A stretch of DNA of 64,000 bases from Kibdelosporangium philippinense (GTDB taxonomy: Bacteria > Actinomycetota > Actinomycetes > Mycobacteriales > Pseudonocardiaceae), in assembly GCF_021390435.2 (NCBI RefSeq), contig NZ_JAJVCN010000001.1:434001-498000 (forward strand). The letters are read 5' to 3'. Shown in pieces: positions 38,165 to 47,879 of this stretch; positions within the stretch are counted from its first letter, which is position 1; the number at the start of each line of letters is the position of its first letter. The notes under the pieces are model-generated. The model saw only the letters and a list, made by a program, of their open reading frames with translations, was not told the origin of the DNA and did no database searches. A program made the position numbers and the translations under genes.

Positions 38165-38337
38165 ATCCCTCTATGTGCACCGGCTTCCGCACGCTCCCAG
38201 GTACCGGAGGGGATGAACGACGATGACGTGATCCGCCACACGACACCGACGACGGCCCGCCAGGATCGCTCGCCTCGGCCCGCCGTCATTACACAGCGAG
38301 GAAATCTGGACCCGCGTGCGCGTCGAACTGTCCACCG

Positions 38338-38475
38338 TGGTCTCGCTTGCGACGAGACCGCGCCGGGACGCCAACCCGAGACTCCGAGACACCAGCGAGA
38401 CCACCGAGACACGGAGTCTCGCCCCTGTCTCGCCCCTGTCTCGCCGGTCTCGGCGGCAGTCTCGCCCGGTGTCTC
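38338..38475. repeat. Phased GAGAC/GTCTC motif array
   Basis: GAGAC occurs at 38354, 38378, 38386, 38397 and 38406; GTCTC, its reverse complement, at 38340, 38416, 38427, 38438, 38447, 38459 and 38471. From 38378 to 38475 there are ten copies at 8-12 bp spacing, close to one helical turn, and orientation flips at the centre (CGAGACACGGAGTCTCG). It lies in a gene-free stretch (38165-38768) between the replication-relaxation gene and the second recombinase module. This layout suggests a protein-binding site such as a replication origin, a partition site or a recombination enhancer. Confidence 0.6.
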
Positions 38476-38768
38476 GGGTGGACAGTGATGAGGGTTCAGT
38501 CAACCGGTGATCGCTGGCCCCGGCGGTGCTACGGCAGTCGGGGAGTCGAAGCGGCACGGGTTGCGCAGCGTTGACGCCGCCCAGCCTGGAATCGCGCGTG
38601 ACGGCGCGGCCAAGCGCCCTGATCACGGACCCTCCATGCCGGAGGTGTCAAGGGGATGCTGGTGACCACGGGCTGGCGGGTCTGGCTGATCGACGGTTGC
38701 CCTGTGACCGCGACGGCACCCGCGACCTCCCGCCGATGAGCGGGCTCGCGGGTAGGCGGAGGTACCCC

Positions 38769-39089
38769 ATGCACGCCCACAACAACACCCCGGACAACCC
38801 AGGCGATGATGACCGGGACGCGGTAGTGGTTCCACTGACGCGAAAACCCTTTGACGGAACAGAGAATCGGCCGGAAACCGGCTCTGGTCAGCCGGTCTGG
38901 TGGTATGATCAGAAGCGGAAACGCGGCAGTGACCGCACGTATTCCGGTCAGGTCAACCACATTCACGGCGTCGGAGCCGAACGGTTGCGCGGTGAACTCG
39001 CCGACGTGATCCGCGATCTTCTGGACTGGGCTGCTGCTCAACAACAAACCGATGCTGATCAATCCATTGAGGATGGTGAAGCCGCATGA
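38769..39089 (+). CDS. Small conserved protein coupled to serine recombinase 2
   Basis: A 106-residue protein from the ATG at 38769, with GGAGG six bases upstream. It shares WWYDQKRKRGSDRTYSGQV and LRGELADVIRDLLDWAAAQ with the gene at 34325. The stop overlaps the recombinase start (ATGA), indicating translational coupling. Family unknown; the paired arrangement beside two recombinases is the best hint of function. Confidence 0.7.
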   Translation: MHAHNNTPDNPGDDDRDAVVVPLTRKPFDGTENRPETGSGQPVWWYDQKRKRGSDRTYSGQVNHIHGVGAERLRGELADVIRDLLDWAAAQQQTDADQSIEDGEAA

Positions 39090-41290
39090 CACCTGACCGC
39101 GCACCCGATGAGGTGACGGTCAACCCGCCCGCGCCCGCGTTGACCCGGCGGGCCGCGTCGCTGTCGGCGACCGTGCCCGTGTCAGGGCCGTCCGGCCTGT
39201 CGGACTATGCCGTCTCGCCGTTGGGAATGTCAGTGGCGTTGCTGCGGGACGAAGTCCGGGTGGCGTTCCTTGGCCGTACGTCCACGGAGGACCAGCAGGA
39301 CCCACGGCAATCCCTGTTGCGGCAGTTGGGAAACTCCAAGACCGCGATTCCCGAGTCGTGGGTGATCGTGGTCCACTTCTACGACGTCGAATCCGGGCGG
39401 ATGGAACTGGAGGCACGCGGCCACGGGGACAACTACGAGCGGTTCGACATCCCGATCGCCCGCGACGGCGGAATCGCCGACTTGCTCGACGAAGCCCGGC
39501 ATCCCGGCCGCCGATTCGACGTGGTGATCTGCGAATCCGTCTCCCGCGTCAGCCGCCGCACCTTCGAAGGCCTGTCGATTGAGCGCGAGCTGGAGCGCGC
39601 CGAGGTGCCGCTGTTCGCCGCCAACGAACCCATCACCCTGACCGGAAGCCGGGCACAGCGGATCTTGCAACGGCGGATCAACCAGTCGGTCGCCGAGTAC
39701 GAAGTCCTCAACACCCTCGAACAGTCCTGGGGCGGCCTGTGCACCCATGTGCGGGAAGGCTGGAACATCGGCAAACCGCCCTACGGCTACAAGGCCAAGA
39801 CCTTCCGGCACCCCAACCCGACCAAAGCCGCCAAAGGGCAGACCAAGACCCGGCTGGAGCCGGACGGCGTGCGCGGCGAGACCGTCACCCAGATCGCGCT
39901 GTGGCGTTACCACGAAGGGCTCGGCTACGACACCATCGCCGAGCGACTCAACGCCGACCCGGTCAAGTACCCGCCCCCAGTGCCGCCCGGCAAGAAACGA
40001 GCGCGCGGCGCGTGGGGCAAGACCAGCGTGTACGAGGTGCTGAAGAACCCGAAGTACACCGGCTATCAGGTGTTCAACCGCCGCGCCACCCGCTCCCGGC
40101 ACGGCAAGGTCAACGACCCGGTGAAGTGGGTGTGGTCCACCGAACCCGCGCACGAGCCACTGATTCCCAAGTGGATGTATGACGAGATGTCCGCCCGCCG
40201 CCAAGCCAAACGCGGCTCCCGGGACGGCAACAACAAGAACGCTCACCCCGAGACGCGGCGGACGTATGTGTTGCGGGGGACGGTGTTCTGCGGATGTGGT
40301 CGGCGGATGTTCGGCAACCACCGGCACAACCGCGCCTACTACATGTGCTGGCCCCGCAACAACAACCGCGGACGGCCCGACAAATACGTCGGCCACCCCA
40401 AAGCCGTCTACATCCGAGAAGACGCCCTGCTGGACGCGGTGTCCCGGTTCTTCGCCGACCGAGTGTTCGGCCCTCACCGCCGCGAGATCCTCGCGGCCGA
40501 CCTCGCCGGGCTCGACGACCGGGCTGCCCGCGAACGCCAGGCGGAGCGGGAACGGCTGCAACGAGTGATTGCCGACGTGGCGCGGCGCCAGAACTCGATC
40601 GTGCGCCAGGCCCAGGAGGGCGACCCCAACGACCCGTTCACCAAGGCCCTACGCGGCACCTACAACGACCTGGACGCCGAGAAGACCGCCGCGCTCGTGG
40701 CCATTGCCCAGCTCGACGCCGCCGACGAGGCCGAGCCAGGCCGCCCGAACGCTGCGGACATGGAGCTGCTGGATGCGCTGCCCTACATGGCGCTCAATCT
40801 CGCTGAGGCGCCCGAGCTGCTGCTCCGGAAGCTGTTCGAGATCACCCAACTCGCCGTCCACCTGCACGACGACAGAGACCACGTCACCATCACCATTAAG
40901 CTGCCCGCAGACCAACTACCCCAGATCGCCCACGCGGCGGAGAGGATCACCGAAACCATGATAACTACACAAGAAACGCCTGCTCAGGCAGCAGGTGCTT
41001 GTGTAGATGCTGTACGTGCCCCCGGTGCGACTCGAACGCACACTGGACGGATTTTGAGTCCGCTGCCTCTGCCGATTGGGCTACGGGGGCTGACAGGGGA
41101 GAACTTTACGCGATCAGCTTCGGTGGGGTTGGGGGTGGGTGTGTGTCGGATAACTCTCCTGGTTACGGCGCCGTCGGCCGCACCCCGGTACGCTGCTGTT
41201 TCGGCTTTCGTACCCCTACAGCGACAGGAGGACCCCGGTGACCGAAGTGGCTACCGAGGCCCGTGTGCAGCGACGCGTGCTCGTCGCTGA
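39086..41290 (+). CDS. Large serine recombinase 2, 3' end running through a tRNA gene
   Basis: A serine integrase: resolvase domain with FLGRTSTEDQQDP (catalytic Ser) near residues 55-65, FYDVESGRMELEARG, and CESVSRVSRRTFEGLSIEREL; then a recombinase domain (LEPDGVRGETVTQIALWRYH, GAWGKTSVYEVLKNPKYTGYQ), zinc ribbon (CGCGRRMFGN...YYMC) and coiled coil (about 470-540). Homology to recombinase 1 ends at LPADQLPQIA (about 40930). The frame has no stop there and continues through a hairpin, the antisense of a tRNA (GATRTHTGRILSPL) and 5' pdtaR to 41290. The last ~115 codons are therefore not native. Most likely the gene's own 3' end was replaced at the integration junction. Confidence 0.85.
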   Translation: MTPDRAPDEVTVNPPAPALTRRAASLSATVPVSGPSGLSDYAVSPLGMSVALLRDEVRVAFLGRTSTEDQQDPRQSLLRQLGNSKTAIPESWVIVVHFYDVESGRMELEARGHGDNYERFDIPIARDGGIADLLDEARHPGRRFDVVICESVSRVSRRTFEGLSIERELERAEVPLFAANEPITLTGSRAQRILQRRINQSVAEYEVLNTLEQSWGGLCTHVREGWNIGKPPYGYKAKTFRHPNPTKAAKGQTKTRLEPDGVRGETVTQIALWRYHEGLGYDTIAERLNADPVKYPPPVPPGKKRARGAWGKTSVYEVLKNPKYTGYQVFNRRATRSRHGKVNDPVKWVWSTEPAHEPLIPKWMYDEMSARRQAKRGSRDGNNKNAHPETRRTYVLRGTVFCGCGRRMFGNHRHNRAYYMCWPRNNNRGRPDKYVGHPKAVYIREDALLDAVSRFFADRVFGPHRREILAADLAGLDDRAARERQAERERLQRVIADVARRQNSIVRQAQEGDPNDPFTKALRGTYNDLDAEKTAALVAIAQLDAADEAEPGRPNAADMELLDALPYMALNLAEAPELLLRKLFEITQLAVHLHDDRDHVTITIKLPADQLPQIAHAAERITETMITTQETPAQAAGACVDAVRAPGATRTHTGRILSPLPLPIGLRGLTGENFTRSASVGLGVGVCRITLLVTAPSAAPRYAAVSAFVPLQRQEDPGDRSGYRGPCAATRARR
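40965..41006 (-). terminator. Stem-loop downstream of the tRNA
   Basis: CTACACAAG (40965-40973) pairs with CTTGTGTAG (40998-41006), and inside it CCTGCT pairs with AGCAGG. It begins 10 bases past the 3' end of the minus-strand tRNA, where a terminator is expected. There is no U tract. If native to the tRNA, it places the element boundary to the left of 40965. Confidence 0.5.
41017..41090 (-). tRNA. tRNA with CAA anticodon (nominal tRNA-Leu), short variable arm
   Basis: 74 bases on the minus strand. The acceptor stem GCCCCCG pairs with CGGGGGC, the discriminator is A and CCA is not encoded. The D arm contains AATCGGCAGAGG. The anticodon stem GCGGA/TCCGT closes the loop CTCAAAA (anticodon CAA). 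The variable region is only CCAGT, and the T arm is GTGCG-TTCGAGT-CGCAC. Anticodon CAA reads UUG (Leu), but leucine tRNAs normally have a long variable arm, so the class I shape is odd. Probably the target of the integrative element on its left. Confidence 0.85.
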
Positions 41291-41834
41291 GGATGAGGCG
41301 CTCATCCGGCTTGATCTCGTCGAGATGCTGAACGAAGAGGGCTACGAGGTCGCGGGCCAGGCCGCGGACGGCGAAGAGGCTGTGCGGATGGCTACCGAGC
41401 TCAAGCCTGACCTTGTCATCCTCGACGTCAAGATGCCCAAGATGGACGGCATCGAGGCAGCCTCGAGCATCGTTGGCGACCGCGTTGCCCCCGTTGTCAT
41501 CCTCACCGCTTTCTCCCAGCGGGAGCTCATCGAACGGGCGCGGGACGCTGGCGCTATGGCTTACCTTGTCAAGCCGTTCGCCAAGCATGATCTTGTTCCG
41601 GCTATCGAGCTGGCCGTGAGCCGGTTCTCTGAGATGCAGGCTCTCGAGAATGAGGTCGCCGGACTCACCGACCGACTCGAGACCCGCAAGGTTGTCGAGC
41701 GGGCCAAGGGGCTTCTGATGAGCAAGCAGAGCCTGACTGAGCCTGAGGCGTTCCGGTGGATCCAGCGGACCGCCATGGACCGGCGCACCACTATGAAGGC
41801 TGTTGCCGAGGCGGTTGTGGAAAACCTCAGTTGA
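41238..41834 (+). CDS. pdtaR: ANTAR-domain response regulator, PdtaR-like
   Basis: A 198-residue antiterminator. The receiver domain (about 12-128) has the acidic pair EDE (18-20), phospho-acceptor D63 in LVILDVKMPK, T in VILTAF and K in YLVKPF. The C-terminal ANTAR domain (about 138-195; RLETRKVVERAKGLLMSKQSL, AFRWIQRTAMDRR) binds paired RNA hairpins. It matches Rv1626 PdtaR in size and order; that protein is phosphorylated by PdtaS, whose gene is not in this window. GTG start with AGGAGG upstream. It is the first conserved chromosomal gene right of the tRNA and converges on the next gene with an 8-bp overlap. Confidence 0.9.
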   Translation: MTEVATEARVQRRVLVAEDEALIRLDLVEMLNEEGYEVAGQAADGEEAVRMATELKPDLVILDVKMPKMDGIEAASSIVGDRVAPVVILTAFSQRELIERARDAGAMAYLVKPFAKHDLVPAIELAVSRFSEMQALENEVAGLTDRLETRKVVERAKGLLMSKQSLTEPEAFRWIQRTAMDRRTTMKAVAEAVVENLS

Positions 41835-43658
41835 GTAGCTGCACGTCGAAGCGGGCCGAGTAAGGCTGCCTTGTCTGATCTGCCGGGTGCACTCTGACCT
41901 CAAGGGTCTGGTCACCCGGCAATTCTTCCGTCGAGCGCACCGTCAGGTGATAGGTTCCGCCGGTCGCTGCTCCTTGAATATCCGTCGGGACCGCTGCTAT
42001 TCGCCTCTCATTCAGGTAGACCTCGAATCCTCGCATCGGCATCACGTCGTCCGCTTCTCGCTGCGCCAGTTTTGGATCCAGGGTGATTTCCAACTGGAAT
42101 GGCTTATTCGCCGACGCCGTTTTTCCGAGATCGATTCCGTTCGCGTCCCGTAGCCTTACGGTTACTGTCGGCAGCGCCGCGAACCGGGGCGTCAGCCGGG
42201 CGTCGGGCACCCTCCGTTCCGGCGTCGTCCCCGATATCTCCAAATAGGACTCGAGCACCGCTCCTGTCCCTTGGCCTCTGATCACCAAGGGGCTCAACGA
42301 AGGCGCTTCACCACCGAACAACTCCGGCGGCAGCGTCGCTTCCAGTGTCACGTCCGAGCCTGGATTCGTTGGTGATCCTGGTGTCGCTGGATGCATTGGC
42401 ACGGTTCGATCACCGATCTGCAACGACATCCCGTTCGGGTCCGCGCCCGCTCCCAGCGTCACGGTTGTCCGCAGTCGCGCGCTTGTCGCACCGATCAACG
42501 GTTGGCGGCTGACGCCCAGACCGGGGGCGTTCTCCTGCGGCCGCAGGACTCGCTGTGTCCCCAGCACAGCACCGAATTCCACCACTTTCTCCTGCGTCGG
42601 CACGACCGATGACATCCCCACCGCGTCCAGGTGCAGGCGGGTGCGGCGACCCGGTGGTCCGATCATCCCCACAAGCATCGTCGAGGTCGTCCACTTCGGT
42701 ACGACCTCGCTCATCGTCACCAGCGAATCGTCTTGGAACACCTGGATTCCCGCCGGTGAGAACACCACGTCGAACTTGTGCAGCACACCGCTTCCACGCT
42801 TGGCCGGCTGCACCGTGGCCGGTTCGAACGTGCCGCTGGCGTTGTCCGGTCCGCTGATGACGCGGACGCCACTGTCTGAAATGGATACTCGGATCGCGCC
42901 GGGCGGCAGCGGCGGCGAGGGGGTGTTCCTGGCGCCAACCCTGTCTGGATTGCCTGGTACGAAGTCGAAATTCAGGCCTCCGTACGGCCCGGCCGCGTCC
43001 GTCACCACCGTTGCCCTGCCCGCACCCCGTACCAACTGGAACGCGGAGCGCGACCGCAGTACGACATCGTCGGCGCCGCACCCCAGTTGCACGATCAACT
43101 GGCTTTCTTTGGCGCCTTTTCGCTCCCCATGTCGATACAGCCTTTGTATCCAGACACATGCCATTGCGAACCCTGGACTTCCGTGTGCACGGTGTCGGTG
43201 GTGTCGAACTCGTCAACGTAATCAAGGGCGAATCTTGCTTCCCTGGAAGGCATTCCAGTCACCCGGGCGGGCTCCGATCGCCTGCCGAACGGATCGACTG
43301 ACCGCACTTCGATGTCGTGGTTTCGCATGGACAGCCCGTCCAGTTGGACAGTGGGCTCACTGACCACACGAACTTGGTCGCCCCACCGAACTTCGTAGCC
43401 CGTGACGCCGTCAATCGGCTGTCCGCCAGGCAACCCGTCGGCCCACGCGAGTCGCAGCCGGTTCGGCCCTGGCGACAATCGGACTGGTCCAGGCGGCGGT
43501 ACGGACTGCGCCGGGCGCGGTGGATCTACTGCGTCGACAGTAAAACTGGGAAACCTGTCCGGCTGCGGGTCGTCGGTATCGTTGCGTAACAGGATGATTG
43601 CGCCGAGGACAAGACACATACCTAGGACCCCTGCGCTAATGCGGGCGCGTCGAGTCAC
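41827..43658 (-). pseudogene. Fibronectin type III-containing secreted/membrane protein, frameshifted
   Basis: The frame from 43658 encodes a membrane anchor or signal (RISAGVLGMCLVLGAIILL), a proline-rich linker, a fibronectin type III-like domain (about 55-135; RLRLAWADGLPGGQPIDGVTGYEVRW) and then a lectin/laminin-G-like region, but stops at 43095. A second frame continues ESQLIVQLGCGADDVVLRSR to DVQLLN, stopping at 41827. Restoring one G in the A/G-rich stretch near 43105 would join them (APK-ESQLIV) into about 610 residues. This is a single lesion in otherwise good coding sequence, so a sequencing error is as likely as a true mutation. Function unknown, probably extracellular. Confidence 0.65.
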
Positions 43659-43873
43659 CTCGGGCAGTCTATGCTAAGCCAACGCCAGCGGTTAGCAGGA
43701 ACGGCGGAAGTGTCCGCTCAACGTACGCCAACGTTGCGTTCTGGTTACGCTCTCGCAGGGATTGCTGACTGTCGGCTGGTCCATCGCCTAAGTTCCGCCC
43801 AGCGCTCCTCGCAGGCGGGGGCGAAATGCGGGTTGCGGATATTACGTAACCCGGCACCGAGGAGGATTGTCTC

Positions 43874-45115
43874 GTGCGTAAGAAGGTAGCTACAGCTGCT
43901 GTACTCGCGGCTGGCGCACTGTTGATTGCGTCGTGCAGCACTAATAAAACGGAAACCCCGGGTGGTAATGCTGCCGGTGGAAATCAGTGCGACACCAGCA
44001 AAGGTACTCTGACCATCGGTGTTGTCGTTCCGCTCAGTGGCGAATTGACTGCGCTGGGTGTCGGTATCCGAAACTCCGCGGATCTTGCCGTTAACCAGGC
44101 TAACGAAAAGTGCACCGTCAAGGGCTACAAGCTGGTCCTCGACCCGCAGGACGACGAGAAGAACCCGGCAAAGGGCGCGCAGGCCGCGACCAAGCTGTCC
44201 TCGGAGCCGAGCGTGGTCGGCGTGATCGGCACCCTGAACTCCTCAGTCGCCCAGACTGTCCAGCCGATCCTCGCCAACAAGAAGATCGCCATGATGTCCC
44301 CGGCGAACACCAACCCGTCGCTGACCCGCGGTGAGAACTACAAGACCGCGCCGTCGCGCCAGTTCCAGAACTACTTCCGCGTCTGCACCACCGACGACGC
44401 GCAGGGCCCGTTCGCGGCCAACTACCTCGTCAGCAAGGCAGGCAAGAAGAAGATCGCCGTCGTCGCCGACGGTAAGACCTACGGCGAGGGCCTCGCCAAC
44501 GAGTTCACCGAGAAGGCCAAGGCGCTCGGTGCCGAGATCGTCACCCGCGAGAAGGTCCAGGAGAAGGACACCGACTTCTCCGGCGTGATCGCCAAGATCA
44601 AGCCGTTCGCTCCCGACGCTGTCTACTACGGCGGCGAGTACGGCGCCGCTGGTCCGTTCTCCAAGCAGCTCAAGGAAGCCGGTCTGCGGATTCCGCTGAT
44701 GGGCGGCGACGGCATCGTCGACGACACCTACGGCAAGCTGGCCGGTGCCGCAGCCGAGGGCGACCTGGCCACCTCCGTCGGTGCCCCGGCTGACAAGCTG
44801 GCCGAGGCCAAGGCCTTCATCGACGCCTACAACGCCAAGTACCCTAAGGACCAGGGCTACAGCGCATATGGTGCGATGTCCTTCGACGCGACCAACGCCC
44901 TGATCGATGGTCTTGCCCGCACGGTCGCCGCTGGTGACTGGAGCGAGTCGCAGCGTGAAGCACTGCTCAAGAACATCGGCAGCACGAAGATCAAGGGTGC
45001 CAACGGCGACATCGCGTTCGACCAGTACGGTGACAGCACCAACAAGCTGCTGACCGTTTACCAGATCAGTGGCGGCAAGTTCCAGCCAGTGGAGACCGGA
45101 ACGCTCACCAACTGA
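43874..45115 (+). CDS. livJ: Branched-chain amino acid ABC transporter, substrate-binding lipoprotein
   Basis: A 413-residue LivJ-type periplasmic-binding (type I) protein. Lipoprotein signal with the lipobox LIASC (Cys 21), then a Thr/Gly-rich linker and the ligand-binding domain (TIGVVVPLSGELTALGVGI, VVGVIGTLNSSVAQTV, MSPANTNPSLT). GTG start with GAGGAGG ahead. It captures leucine, isoleucine, valine or related ligands outside the cell for LivHM. First gene of livJ-livHMGF; a strong hairpin separates it from livH, which should allow more binding protein than permease. The exact ligand is not certain. Confidence 0.9.
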   Translation: MRKKVATAAVLAAGALLIASCSTNKTETPGGNAAGGNQCDTSKGTLTIGVVVPLSGELTALGVGIRNSADLAVNQANEKCTVKGYKLVLDPQDDEKNPAKGAQAATKLSSEPSVVGVIGTLNSSVAQTVQPILANKKIAMMSPANTNPSLTRGENYKTAPSRQFQNYFRVCTTDDAQGPFAANYLVSKAGKKKIAVVADGKTYGEGLANEFTEKAKALGAEIVTREKVQEKDTDFSGVIAKIKPFAPDAVYYGGEYGAAGPFSKQLKEAGLRIPLMGGDGIVDDTYGKLAGAAAEGDLATSVGAPADKLAEAKAFIDAYNAKYPKDQGYSAYGAMSFDATNALIDGLARTVAAGDWSESQREALLKNIGSTKIKGANGDIAFDQYGDSTNKLLTVYQISGGKFQPVETGTLTN

Positions 45116-45168
45116 GCTGACAATCGCATAGCGGACTAGCAAGCTCCGCCCGATCGGCGGGGTGGTCT

Positions 45169-45203
45169 GGCGGGGGTAGGTCAAGAAAAGACCTGCCCCC
45201 GCC
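45169..45203 (+). terminator. livJ-livH intergenic stem-loop (attenuator or mRNA stabiliser)
   Basis: GGCGGGGGTAGGTC (45169-45182) pairs with GACCTGCCCCCGCC (45190-45203) over 14 bp with one G-U pair and a 7-base loop. A smaller inverted repeat CCGCC/GGCGG is at 45146-45160. Probably lowers expression of livHMGF relative to livJ. Confidence 0.6.
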
Positions 45204-45219
45204 TTGTTGGAGGTAGATT

Positions 45220-46133
<914 letters not shown>

Positions 46134-46137
<4 letters not shown>

Positions 46138-47879
46138 GCGAGACGAAAGCCCTCTTCAGCCCGTCGGTCGCCCGTGTGGTCGGCATCGTCGGCGCGGTAC
46201 TCGCGATCGTCGGCGCGCTGCTTCCCTGGTCCACGTTCGTGCTCAACAAGGGCGCGTGGCCGGACAAGGCGACACTGCAGTTCTTCGACGCTCCCTTCGA
46301 GGTCACCGGCTTCCGGTGGGAGCTGCTGCTCGTCGGCATCGTGGCGGTGCTGTGCGCGGTCATCAAGGTGCCAGGACAGCTTCGTGTCCTTCGTGGACTC
46401 GGCATCGGCATCTTCGTCATCGGCCTTGTGCACTTCGCTTTCATCTCAAGCGAAGGCGGCGGCCTCGGTGCTGTCACGGCCGCGGACGGCAGTACGGCCT
46501 TCGGTAGCGTCGCCACGATCATCGCCGGTGTCCTGCTGGCGCTCAGCACGAGCGGCCAGCAGCTCGGCGAAGTCCCGAGCTGGAACACCAAGCTGCCGCT
46601 GCCGGTGGCCTACCTCGGTCTGCTGGTCTCGTTCGGCGTGCTGCTCTACCTCGTGTCGCTCACGCTGACCGCCGGTGGCCAGGGCGGTGCGGCCAACCCG
46701 TACTCGGGCCCGATCTTCCTGTCGTTCCTCGGCTTCGGTGGCGCGTTGATCGCCGCCGCGTCGGGTCTCGGCATCCTGAAGTGGATCTCCAAGCTGTCCG
46801 AGCAGCACCGCGCGTTCAGCATCGTCGTGCTGCTGCTGTGCGCGTTCCTGTTGCCGTTCACCGACGCCGGTACCGAGTACTGGATGACGGTCGCGGCCAA
46901 CATCGGTGTGTACGCGGCGACCGCGATCGGCCTGAACATCGTGGTCGGCCTCGCGGGTCTGCTCGACCTCGGATACGTCGCCTTCCTCGGCATCGGCGCG
47001 TTCGTCGCGGCGAACCTGTCCGGTGCCGCCGCGTCGGCACTTGGCGTGCACCTGCCGTTCTACCTCGTGGTGATCATCTCCGCGGCGATCGCGGGTATCT
47101 TCGGCGCCATCGTCGGTTCGCCGACGCTGCGGGTGCGTGGTGACTACCTGGCGATCGTGACGCTGGCGTTCGGTGAGATCTTCCAGATCGCCGCGCGCAA
47201 CAACATCGGCGGGCTGACCGGCGGATCGAACGCGATCCCGAACATCCCGCCGCTGCAGTGGTTCGACGGGACCGCGTACAACGAGTCGATCGTCCTGTTC
47301 GGCGTTCAGCTGCCGTCCGGCGTGCTGTACTACTTCCTGATCATCCTGCTGATCGCGGCGGTCATGACCGTGTTTGCGAACCTGAAGAACAGCCGGATGG
47401 GCCGGGCGTGGATCGCCATCAGGGAGGACGAAGACGCGGCCCGCGCGATGGGCATCAAGACCGGCAAGGCCAAGATCCTCGCGTTCCTCTGCGGCGCGGT
47501 GCTCGCCGGTATCGCCGGTGCGGTGTTCGCGCACAAGACCAGCACGGTCGGCTACGAGAGCTTCCTGTTCATGGAGTCGGTGACGCTGCTCGCGGCGGTC
47601 ATCCTCGGTGGCATGGGCTCCATCCCAGGCGCCGTGCTCGGTGCGTCGTTGCTGTTCGTGCTGCCTGAGAAGCTGCGGGCGTTCTCCGAATACCGCCTGC
47701 TGCTGTTCGGTCTCGCGCTGATCCTGATCATGCGGTTCCGGCCGCAGGGCCTCATTCCAGACCGGCACCGCCGAGCGGAGCTGGCCGGTGAGGACGCCGA
47801 AGGCCATGCCATCGACGAGGCAGGACCGCCGGGAGAAGAACCGGAACAGCCTAGGCCGCAGGAGGTACCGGCGCGATGA
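46134..47879 (+). CDS. livM: Branched-chain amino acid ABC transporter permease LivM with N-terminal extension
   Basis: A 581-residue permease. The LivM core is residues about 245-545: NIVVGLAGLLDLGYVAFLGIGAF, SPTLRVRGDYLAIVTLAFGEI and the loop RMGRAWIAIREDEDAARAMGI. The first ~240 residues hold five or six extra membrane segments (for example VVGIVGAVLAIVGALLPWST, LPVAYLGLLVSFGVLLYL) not found in standard LivM of 330-420 residues. The C-terminus is a charged tail. Translationally coupled to livH and livG. Confidence 0.9.

Noticed and set aside
38338..38475. CRISPR array
   Set aside because: The repeated unit is only 5-7 bp, inverts at the centre and has 3-7 bp spacers; no cas genes are present.
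39230..40561. Long minus-strand frame (443 codons) opposite recombinase 2
   Set aside because: Antisense of a clear serine recombinase; valine/glycine-rich shadow typical of high-GC codon bias.
40965..41290. Native C-terminal domain of recombinase 2
   Set aside because: These codons are the antisense of a tRNA and the leader of pdtaR and have no counterpart in recombinase 1.
46446..47807. Long minus-strand frame (453 codons) opposite livM
   Set aside because: Antisense of a conserved permease; charged, repetitive composition and no domain.
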